NCBI GenBank assembly: GCA_963717085.1
Contig: CAVQVM010000002.1
Coordinates: 186,001 to 250,000, forward strand
DNA length: 64,000 nucleotides
DNA from: DASQUK01 sp963717085
GTDB taxonomy: Bacteria > Actinomycetota > Acidimicrobiia > Acidimicrobiales > VFJN01
Direction: 5' to 3'
Shown here: piece by piece, positions 7,468 through 14,485 of the stretch
Layout: each line of letters begins with the position of its first letter
How positions within the stretch are numbered: the stretch's first letter is position 1
Notes under the pieces: model-generated
Seen by the model: the letters and a program-made list of their open reading frames with translations, nothing else
Databases searched by the model: none
What the model was told of the DNA's origin: nothing
Made by a program: the position numbers and the translations under genes

Positions 7468-9459
7468 ATGGGCCGGGTCTTCCTCGTGTTCCGGCTCGCA
7501 GCGCGGAACCTGCGGGGACGCCCGGTCGAAGCCGCGCTCTTGTTGCTGGCGATCACCGCGGCCACGACAACGCTGACGCTCGGGCTGGTCCTGCGCGGAG
7601 TGACCAACGACCCCTACCAGAGCACCCGAGACGCCACGGCCGGGCCCGATGTCGTCGCCAGCGTCGCGGCGGACCCGTACATCGGCCAACCCGCCGATCG
7701 CCCCGGCTTGGAGGCGCTGGCCGACGCTCGCGGCGTCATCGACCACAGCGGGCCGTACCCGGTCATCGGGGCCGAGCTCGAGACGGACGGCGCCACCGGG
7801 TCGAGGCGTACGCCTCGGGGCGAGGTGATCGGCGGTGCGGCGGGAGTCTGGGCTGTGGGGCGCGACTCCGCAGCGGCCTCTGTCGACCAGCCCGAGGTGA
7901 CCCAGGGCAGCTGGGTACGCGACGGCGGCGTGGTGGTCGAGGCCGGCTTCGCCGACGCACTCGACGTGCACGAAGGCGACCGGGTGACGCTCAGGACCCG
8001 TGCGTGCACATTCCAGACGCCCACCAGACCATCGGAGTGCGAGGTCGTGAGCCGCCGCTCCTTCCGGGTCGTCGGGGTGGCGGTCACCGCCGCCGCCAGG
8101 CCCTATCCGGACGTGTGCTTCGCCCCGTCTTGCCCCTGGTTCGCCGAGGCCATCGAAGACGCGCTTGCCGAGGGCCCGCCGCCGAGTGAGCCGGACCAGC
8201 CGGTCGACGACGACGCGCTCGCCGCGGAGCCACCGGTCGAGCCCGGCCTGGTGTGGCTCACCGAGGCGGACGCCCGCAGTCTCGCCCCCGGAGGGCAACC
8301 GCAGTCCTACGTGGTGGACCTGAAGCTGGCCGATCCGACGGACGCGCCGGCGTTCGTCGACGCCCACTTCTCGCCGCTCACAGGCACCCAGATCCTCGAG
8401 TCGTGGCAGGACATCCGCGGAGGGCACGAGCAGATGGTGCAGGACCAGGAGGAAGTCCTGCGGATCGGCAGCAGGCTGATCGCCCTGCTCGCCGTGGCCA
8501 GCATCGCAGTCCTCGTCGGCGGCCGGATGGCCGACCAGACCCGGCGTGTCGGGCTGCTCAAGGCCGTCGGCGGCACACCGCGCCTCGTGGCCGTCGTGCT
8601 TCTCGCCGAGTACATCGTCGTGGCCCTGGTCGGGGCCGCGGCTGGGCTGGCGGCCGGATGGCTGGCCGCGCCCTTGCTCACCGACCCCGGGGCCAGCCTG
8701 GTCGGTCGTGCGGGTGCGCCGTCGCTCACCATGTCGACGGTCGTCGTGGTCACGGCCGTGGCGCTCGGGGTCGCGGTGGCTGCGACCTTCGTTCCCGCGG
8801 TCCGGGCCGCCCGCACCAGCACGGTCCACGCCCTTGCCGACGCGGCCCGGCCACCCCGTCGCAACCCCTGGCTGATCGCGATCTCGGCACGCCTGCCCAT
8901 CCCCCTGCTCCTCGGATTGCGCGTCGCCGCCCGCCGGCCGCGCCGCGTCGTGCTCAACGTGGGCAGCATCTTCGTCACCGTCACGGGGATCGTCGCCGTG
9001 CTCGCTGCCCGTGCACAGAACAACCAGGACGCCGAGCTCGTCGGCGGGACCGATCCGGGCACCGTCAAGCTGAACCAGGTGCTGCTGGTGATCACGGTCA
9101 CGCTCGTCGCCCTGGCGGCCGTCAACGCCATCTTCGTCACCTGGGCGACCGCCCTCGACGCCAAGCACTCCTCGGCGCTAGCTCGCGCCCTTGGCGCCAC
9201 CCCCCAGCAGGTCAGTACCGGACTCTCGGCCGCCCAGGTGCTTCCCGCGCTCGTCGGCGCCGTCCTGGGCATCGCCGGAGGACTCGCACTGTTCGCCGCC
9301 CTGGGAGGTGGCGACGACGGGGTGACGGGCCCTCCGCTCTGGCAGCTGCTCGCCGTGGCACCTGTAACCGTGCTCGTGATGGCGGCGCTAACCACCATCC
9401 CCGCTCGCCTCGGCGCCCGCCGCCCCGCAGCGGAGGCCCTCCAAGTCGAAATCGTCTGA
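7468..9459 (+). CDS. FtsX-like ABC transporter permease
   Basis: 663 residues. There is a membrane helix at about residues 15-40, a large extracytoplasmic domain to about 320, three helices around 330-450, and a final helix pair or triplet (about 485-655), i.e. the duplicated FtsX layout. The typical short amphipathic link after the first block (RMADQTRRVGLLKAVGGTPR) is present. It pairs with the ATPase just upstream under the PadR regulator. MacB-class pumps move substrates from the membrane or periplasmic face outward by mechanotransmission; the substrate here is not known. Confidence 0.9.
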   Translation: MGRVFLVFRLAARNLRGRPVEAALLLLAITAATTTLTLGLVLRGVTNDPYQSTRDATAGPDVVASVAADPYIGQPADRPGLEALADARGVIDHSGPYPVIGAELETDGATGSRRTPRGEVIGGAAGVWAVGRDSAAASVDQPEVTQGSWVRDGGVVVEAGFADALDVHEGDRVTLRTRACTFQTPTRPSECEVVSRRSFRVVGVAVTAAARPYPDVCFAPSCPWFAEAIEDALAEGPPPSEPDQPVDDDALAAEPPVEPGLVWLTEADARSLAPGGQPQSYVVDLKLADPTDAPAFVDAHFSPLTGTQILESWQDIRGGHEQMVQDQEEVLRIGSRLIALLAVASIAVLVGGRMADQTRRVGLLKAVGGTPRLVAVVLLAEYIVVALVGAAAGLAAGWLAAPLLTDPGASLVGRAGAPSLTMSTVVVVTAVALGVAVAATFVPAVRAARTSTVHALADAARPPRRNPWLIAISARLPIPLLLGLRVAARRPRRVVLNVGSIFVTVTGIVAVLAARAQNNQDAELVGGTDPGTVKLNQVLLVITVTLVALAAVNAIFVTWATALDAKHSSALARALGATPQQVSTGLSAAQVLPALVGAVLGIAGGLALFAALGGGDDGVTGPPLWQLLAVAPVTVLVMAALTTIPARLGARRPAAEALQVEIV

Positions 9460-9511
9460 CAACCACGGCGCTCGGGGTCACCCGCCAGCGCCGGTCAGGG
9501 CGACCGGCTAC

Positions 9512-9748
9512 TCACGGCACGAGAAAGGCCGTGACCATCGAGGAGATCCAAGCGGCGCGCTCCAACATGCCGACGTGCGTCGTGCCGGGCAGGATCGCGA
9601 GTTGGGAGGCCGGCAGCTCGGGGGCGAGGTCACCGAAGACACCGCCGCCGAGCCGGCGGAACATCTCCACGGCGTGGTCGAGGCGGGTGCCGACGGAGTC
9701 GCCGATGAGCGTGAGAACTGGTGCGGCGAGCTCGTCGATCGGCGTCAG
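9512..9748 (-). pseudogene. C-terminal remnant of an alpha/beta hydrolase
   Basis: The frame from about 9748 to 9512 reads LTPIDELAAPVLTLIGDSVG, then ILPGTTHVGMLERA and ends FLVP. These correspond to the last two catalytic-core strands of alpha/beta hydrolases: the Asp-bearing PxLxLxGDxD region and the catalytic His loop PGTTHxG. Everything before, including the nucleophile Ser elbow, is absent, because the whiB-like gene begins to overlap at 9745. The open frame extends upstream antiparallel to whiB but with no hydrolase character. It is most simply the stump of a deleted gene. Confidence 0.55.
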
Positions 9749-10125
9749 GCGCTGCGCACGACCGGCACGTCCCGCAGATGCTCGGGAAGCGGAACCTCGG
9801 GCAACTGGTCCTCGAGGCGGGGCACCTTCGGCGGGCGGCCCCGGCGCCGCTTGGTAGCGACGATCGTCCCGTTGGCGAACAGCTGGCCGCCCCACACACC
9901 GTACGGCTCACGCCGTTCGAGGGCACCTTCGAGGCAGGGGATGAGGGCCGGGCAGCTGAGGCACAGGCGCTTCGCCCGGGCGATCTCCTGCGGCACTCCG
10001 CTGAAGAACACGCCGGCGAGCCGCCCGCTCCCGTCGTTGCACCGTGCGTGCGTCCACCACGCAGTCACGTCACTCGGGAGCTGGTGGCCCGCGTCGTCGG
10101 GAACTCTGTCGGTCGACTCCATCAT
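9745..10125 (-). CDS. WhiB family iron-sulfur transcriptional regulator
   Basis: 126 residues. The four cluster-binding cysteines are C29, C55, C58 and C64 in the usual C-x(n)-CxxC-x(5)-C pattern, followed by the G[VI]WGG turn (GVWGG, 76-80). A basic KRRRGRPPK stretch at 92-100 resembles an AT-hook. WhiB proteins bind a [4Fe-4S] cluster, sense oxidants or NO and act with the housekeeping sigma factor; they are confined to actinobacteria and their phages, which supports the taxonomic guess. The subfamily (WhiB1-7) is not determined. It runs in the same direction as the DUF899-like gene to its right. Confidence 0.95.
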   Translation of the reverse strand: MMESTDRVPDDAGHQLPSDVTAWWTHARCNDGSGRLAGVFFSGVPQEIARAKRLCLSCPALIPCLEGALERREPYGVWGGQLFANGTIVATKRRRGRPPKVPRLEDQLPEVPLPEHLRDVPVVRSA

Positions 10126-10220
10126 TCGTCCGGTACCTCTCGGCAGCTGTCGCCCGTCCGCACGCCATAGGACGCCGCAAGCGCCTGCAACTCATCGGCG
10201 CGACAAGCTCCCAGTGAGCG

Positions 10221-10352
10221 TCAGCGTTCGGCGACGTGTCGTTGGTCGTCATGAGGGTTCCGTGGGCGTCGGAGGCGTGACGCAATCCACGCGCGCGCCA
10301 TCAGGAGCCCGGCGCCCACCCCGCTCAACAGCGGCAGCAGGGTCTCTTCCAT
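10221..10352 (-). CDS. Predicted 43-residue membrane mini-protein
   Basis: ATG at 10352 is preceded by GGAGG with 7-base spacing. The product starts MEETLLPLLSGVGAGLLMAR, one hydrophobic helix, followed by a strongly basic and polar tail (about residues 26-43). It lies 23 bases downstream of the DUF899-like gene in the same direction, so it could be the last gene of that transcript. No family is recognised. The support is the ribosome binding site, position and hydrophobic profile only; it could be a chance frame. Confidence 0.4.
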   Translation of the reverse strand: MEETLLPLLSGVGAGLLMARAWIASRLRRPRNPHDDQRHVAER

Positions 10353-10375
10353 CGGCACGCCTCCGACGTGCGCGA

Positions 10376-10960
10376 TCACGTGGCGCCGCCAGCCGTCGAG
10401 GCGGCCCTGGCGGCGCGGAGCTGCACGAGTCCAGGGCGATCGGTGTCGGTTTGGGGCGGTTCGTCGTGCCAGATCCACCACTCGTACGGCGGGGTCTGGG
10501 GGTAGCCCTCTGGCGAGTCCTCCCACTCCTCCTGGCGCCCGAGCGCCGTGATGTCGAGGTAGCTCCAGGTGCCCCCCATCGCCTCGTCGCCGCGACCGTT
10601 GATGAAGTAGGTCCGGAACACGCGGTCGCCGGCGCGGATGAATGCGTTCGTGCCGTGCCACTCGTCCACGCCGAAGTCCGCGTCGAAGCCGTCGGTCAAC
10701 GTGTACCAGGGCATCTCCCAACCCATCCGCGCCTTGACGCGCTCGATGTCCGTCTGCGGCGCCCGCGAGACAAACGCGAGCGTGGTGTCGCGGGCGTTCA
10801 GGTGGGCGACGTGGGCGACCTGGTCGGCCACCATCGAGCACCCGACACAGGCGTGCTCGGGCCAGCCAGAGACGCCGGGCTCGAAGAAGGCGCGGTAGAC
10901 GAGCAGCTGCTGGCGCGCAGCCTCCCACTCGTCCGGCGACACGATCGGGGGGGTGTCCAT
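10376..10960 (-). CDS. DUF899 family protein, internally shortened
   Basis: 194 residues of the thioredoxin-like DUF899 family, with the typical HACVGCSMVADQV, LNARDTTLAFVSRAP, MGWEMPWYT and TALGRQEEWEDSPEGYPQTP. The N-terminal segment is unusual: VSPDEWEAARQQLL joins directly to VYRAFFEPG, whereas full-length members (compare the second copy at 51527-52315) have about 60 residues in between, including the RRRLPMV strand and the EGRRQLI motif. The missing part contains the first strands of the fold, so the protein may be inactive or may be a true short variant. It is divergent from an ECF sigma factor gene at 11176. No enzymatic function of the family is established to my knowledge. Confidence 0.8.
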   Translation of the reverse strand: MDTPPIVSPDEWEAARQQLLVYRAFFEPGVSGWPEHACVGCSMVADQVAHVAHLNARDTTLAFVSRAPQTDIERVKARMGWEMPWYTLTDGFDADFGVDEWHGTNAFIRAGDRVFRTYFINGRGDEAMGGTWSYLDITALGRQEEWEDSPEGYPQTPPYEWWIWHDEPPQTDTDRPGLVQLRAARAASTAGGAT

Positions 10961-11175
10961 CGCGAACTCCTATCGGGTCGAGTGCCAGGGGAGGACCCTG
11001 GTTTCGATCGTTGGTCGTAAAGACACCCCGTGCGTTCGAAACTGATCGGTCCGCCGGGATCCTGAAGGCGATGGGCACCCCGCGACGGGAGGGGACCGAC
11101 CGATGGGTTTCGGTGCCCACTGGTGTCAGTACTCGTGATGTGTGAGAACAGCATCTGTGACATGGGGGTAGAGAC

Positions 11176-12180
11176 ATGACCGCGGCCGCGCTCGCACGCG
11201 CCCGGGCGGGTGACGGGGATGCGTTCCGCGAGCTCGTCGAGCCGTACCTGCGGGAGCTGCAAGTCCACTGCTACCGCATCCTGGGCTCTCTGCAGGACGC
11301 CGAGGACCTCCTTCAGGAAACGCTGCTGGCGGCCTGGCGCGGGCTCGATCGATTCGAGGAGCGCGCTTCGTTGCGGGTCTGGCTCTATCGCATTGCGACC
11401 AACCGTTGCCTGAACGCACTGCGGGACCGGGGGCGCCGCCCCAAGGAGCGCCACGCCATGGTCGAGCCCCCCGAGCCCACTCGCCTCAGCGAACCCCTGT
11501 GGCTCGAGCCTTACCCCGATGTGCTGCTCGAGGGCCTCGGAGACGTCTCGCTCGGGCCCGAGGCACGCTATGAAGCGGCCGAGTCGATCGCCTTGGCGTT
11601 CGTGGCGGCACTCCAGCATCTCCCGCCTCGCCAACGATGCGTGCTCGTGTTGCGCGACGTGCTCGGCTTCCGCGCTGGTGAGGTCGCCGCGGTCCTGGAC
11701 AGCACCGAGGCATCGGTGAACGGTGCGCTCCAACGGGCGCGGTCCACGCTCCGTTCACGTCTGGACACCGCGCCGTCCGAGCATGCCGCACTTCCGCCGT
11801 CGAGGCGCGAACGTGAGGTCGTGAGCCGGTTCGCGGCCGCAGTGGAGGCCGGCGACGCCGAGGGCATGGTGGCGCTGCTCGCCGACGATGCCTGGCTCAC
11901 GATGCCGCCAGAGCCGTACGAGTACCAGGGCCGCGCCGCCATCGCCAGGTTCCTCGACGATCGTGGACGCCTGCGCGGTGCCAACCTCAAGCTTGTGCCC
12001 ACCGGGGCCAACGGTCAGCCCGCGTTCGGCTGTTATCTCCCCGATGCGCACACGGCGATCGCCCACGCCTATGGCCTGATGGTCCTCACCTGCAGAGGCG
12101 ACCAGATCGTGGCCATCACCTGGTTTGGCGACCGTGGGGTCATGGCCCGGTTCGGCCTGCCGCGCACTCTCCCCACCTAG
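11176..12180 (+). CDS. ECF sigma factor with C-terminal SnoaL-like domain (SigG type)
   Basis: 334 residues. Region 2 (about 10-75) has DAEDLLQETLLAAWRGLDRF; region 4 (about 130-195) has LQHLPPRQRCVLVLRDVLGF and an HTH ending VNGALQRARSTL. From about residue 210 an NTF2/SnoaL-like domain follows (FAAAVEAGDAEGMVALLADD, MPPEPYEYQGRAAIARFL). This layout is that of the SigG/TIGR02960 and ECF41 groups, in which the C-terminal domain replaces or modulates anti-sigma control. The divergently transcribed DUF899 gene is a candidate target, since such sigma factors often control adjacent genes. ATG at 11176 lies 10 bases after a G-rich stretch. Confidence 0.92.
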   Translation: MTAAALARARAGDGDAFRELVEPYLRELQVHCYRILGSLQDAEDLLQETLLAAWRGLDRFEERASLRVWLYRIATNRCLNALRDRGRRPKERHAMVEPPEPTRLSEPLWLEPYPDVLLEGLGDVSLGPEARYEAAESIALAFVAALQHLPPRQRCVLVLRDVLGFRAGEVAAVLDSTEASVNGALQRARSTLRSRLDTAPSEHAALPPSRREREVVSRFAAAVEAGDAEGMVALLADDAWLTMPPEPYEYQGRAAIARFLDDRGRLRGANLKLVPTGANGQPAFGCYLPDAHTAIAHAYGLMVLTCRGDQIVAITWFGDRGVMARFGLPRTLPT

Positions 12181-12363
12181 AGGCCGAGCGGATCGGCCCG
12201 CATGTGGGCACAGAACAGCACGGGATTTGCAGCGTGAGCCCAGGCCACACAGCTCGGCCTCCGGCAGCGCTGACCACGGTGAGTCAAGACGACGTGCCGA
12301 TCCGCTCAGGTCCTTGGGCGAGAAGGGGGGAGGCGCTTGCGAGGTGCCTCCGTCCCTCGTGGG

Positions 12364-13320
12364 TCAGAGGATCGCGATCGGGTTGACCGGCGAACCCGTC
12401 CCGCGCACGATTCGCAGCGGCGACGCGACGAACAGGAACTCCCATCGCTCAGCCGCCTCGCACAACGGGACGAGGTCCTCGAACTGCAGGTAGTCGAGCA
12501 GGTGGATGCCCATGGCGTTGATCGCGAGCACATGGATCGGGAACGCGACCCCTTCGGTGGTGCTTGGGGCGGTGTCGTTGTTCCCGTCCGACCCGAGCGC
12601 GGCGACGTGCCGATCTGCGAGGAATCGTGCCGCGCTCGGATGCAGGCCGGCCTTGCGCTTGCTCGTGTCCCACGGCGTGACCTCCGACAGGCGCTGCGCG
12701 TGTCCCGTGCGGACGAGCAGGATGTCGCCGGCCTCGACGCTGACGCCCTGCGACCGCTCAGCCGCGTCGAGGTCGTCGGGAAACACGTGTTCTCCCGGCT
12801 CGAGCCAGCGGACGCCCCGGGCCCGGGGTATGTCGAGTAGCACTCCGCGACCGACGAGGCCGTCGCGCAGCAGGTCGATCGCGTCGGCCGCCGCCCCTTC
12901 GGACGTGACCTGCGTGTCGGGGACGCCACCGTAGAACATGCCCTCGTAGGCGACGTGGCAGAGCGCGTCGACGTGGCTGTGACCCTCGTTGTGGTAGTCG
13001 ACACCGACGTAGTCCTTGGTGAAGCGCAGGCTGCCGGAGCCGATGTCGACGTCGGGCAGCAGCGTCATCTTGTGATGCGCCGGCTCGGGGTTGCTGATGC
13101 CCGGGTGCGTATTGAGGGTCCGGCCGAGCGAAACGGTCACCCCGCGGCCGACCAACCTGGCGGCGGCGGCGATCCGCTCGGCGGTGATGTAGTGGAGGGC
13201 GCCCACCTCCGGTCGCACGTCCCAGCGACCCCAGTTGGCGACCTCCTGGAAGAGCTCGTGGAACTCGCCGGCGCTGAGATCGACGCGACGGGCTCCGTAT
13301 CGGCTCTCACGAGGCGCCAT
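12364..13320 (-). CDS. Cyclase family protein (kynurenine formamidase-like fold)
   Basis: 318 residues from the ATG at 13320. The protein matches the PF04199 cyclase/formamidase family: a metal-binding HxGTHxD-like motif appears as NEGHSHVDALCHV, with GVLLDIPRARG and GDILLVRTGHAQR further on. Members hydrolyse formamides or related amide and lactone bonds with a divalent metal. The substrate is not inferable and no tryptophan-degradation genes are nearby. The frame continues upstream to 13581, but that stretch is low-complexity GC-rich and lacks family similarity, so the internal ATG is preferred; its ribosome binding site is weak. Confidence 0.8.
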   Translation of the reverse strand: MAPRESRYGARRVDLSAGEFHELFQEVANWGRWDVRPEVGALHYITAERIAAAARLVGRGVTVSLGRTLNTHPGISNPEPAHHKMTLLPDVDIGSGSLRFTKDYVGVDYHNEGHSHVDALCHVAYEGMFYGGVPDTQVTSEGAAADAIDLLRDGLVGRGVLLDIPRARGVRWLEPGEHVFPDDLDAAERSQGVSVEAGDILLVRTGHAQRLSEVTPWDTSKRKAGLHPSAARFLADRHVAALGSDGNNDTAPSTTEGVAFPIHVLAINAMGIHLLDYLQFEDLVPLCEAAERWEFLFVASPLRIVRGTGSPVNPIAIL

Positions 13321-13710
13321 GGTGACCCCGGTCCAGGGCAGCGCACGACCGCAGCCGACTGTGGGCCCGCCACGGCCCGCCGTTCTCCGCCACGCCACCA
13401 CGCTACCGGCGCACGACCAGGTCCGGGCTGGAGGTCGGCGTGACGATAGGGGTCCGGGACACAAGGCCCGGGGCCGAGCAAGCGAGAGCGGGACCAACCC
13501 TCGCGTCGAACTCCTTGCCAGACCGAGGGGAGCGGCTCGGGCTAGCTGACGACCCGCGAGCGAATCGGTGTCGCAGGCCACGGCGCTCGTGGACCTTTGG
13601 CCCTACCGGCTCGGGGCGGGTCGGCGCAGGGTGCCTGCGTAACCACAGAAGCGGTCGCCCAGTAACTCATGGCCGCGGATCCACGCACGACCCGCAAGCA
13701 GGAGGGTGCG
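13321..13710. other. Intergenic region between divergent genes, no gene seen
   Basis: This 390-base gap separates the cyclase gene (leftward) from the MacB-like exporter operon (rightward) and should hold both promoters. Open frames cross it on both strands but show no recognisable protein and no good start signals. I saw no strong palindrome or clear -10/-35 pair, only the GGAGG at 13701-13705 serving the ATPase gene. Confidence 0.5.
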
Positions 13711-14484
13711 ATGCTCACGACGAGCGATCAGCTGGGTGGACGAACGGCGCTGGCCGTCGCCGCCGCCGCAGCGGCAACGGTCGACGCCGTCAAGGTGTAT
13801 GGCGAGGGCGACACCGCCGTGCGCGCCCTGGATGACGTCACCGTGATGTTCGAGGAAGGGCGTTTCGCCGCCATCATGGGTCCGTCCGGCTCGGGGAAGT
13901 CGACGCTCCTCCACTGCACCGCCGGGCTCGACTCGCTGACCGCGGGCAAGGCGTTCATAGGCGACACGGATCTCAGCACGCTCGGCGACACCGAATTGAC
14001 GGTGTTGCGACGCGAGCACGTGGGATTCGTCTTTCAGGCGTTCAACCTGGTCCCGACGCTCACTGCCGCGGAGAACATCACCCTTCCGCTGGCGCTCGCC
14101 GGTCGCAAGGGCGATCGCATGTGGATCCGCGAGGTAACGGAAACGCTGGGCCTGAGCACGCGGGTGCACCATCGGCCGAGCGAGCTGTCGGGTGGCGAGC
14201 AGCAGCGCGTGGCAGTGGCGCGAGCGCTGGCCACCCGGCCTCAGATCATCTTCGCTGACGAGCCGACCGGCAACCTCGACTCGCGGGCGGGAGCGGAGGT
14301 CCTGCGCTTCATGCGCCAAGCGGTGGACGATCTCGCCCAGACGATCGTCATGGTGACCCATGATCCCGTGGCGGCCGGCTACGCCGACCGGGTGGTCTTT
14401 CTCGCCGACGGCCGGATCGTCGACGAGATGCTGCACCCAGGCGCGGAGCGCGTGCTCGACCGCATGAAGCGACTCGGGGACTGA
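13711..14484 (+). CDS. MacB/LolD-type ABC transporter ATP-binding protein
   Basis: 257 residues. Walker A GPSGSGKST, signature LSGGEQQRVAVARAL and Walker B IIFADEPTGNLDSRAG are intact. The first 20 residues before KVYGEGDTAVRALDDVTV are Ala-rich and family-atypical. ATG at 13711 is chosen because GGAGG lies 5 bases upstream; an in-frame ATG at 13669 lacks this. The stop is one base from the permease start at 14486, so the pair makes one exporter, the second of this type in the window but without an adjacent regulator. Confidence 0.93.
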   Translation: MLTTSDQLGGRTALAVAAAAAATVDAVKVYGEGDTAVRALDDVTVMFEEGRFAAIMGPSGSGKSTLLHCTAGLDSLTAGKAFIGDTDLSTLGDTELTVLRREHVGFVFQAFNLVPTLTAAENITLPLALAGRKGDRMWIREVTETLGLSTRVHHRPSELSGGEQQRVAVARALATRPQIIFADEPTGNLDSRAGAEVLRFMRQAVDDLAQTIVMVTHDPVAAGYADRVVFLADGRIVDEMLHPGAERVLDRMKRLGD

Positions 14485-14485
14485 C

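Noticed and set aside
7168..9168. 666-codon open frame on the minus strand
   Set aside because: Antisense to the ABC ATPase and FtsX permease genes with no recognisable protein family and a compositional bias expected from the opposite strand.
10070..10285. 71-codon minus-strand frame upstream of whiB
   Set aside because: It overlaps the mini-protein frame and the whiB start, and has no family or ribosome binding site.
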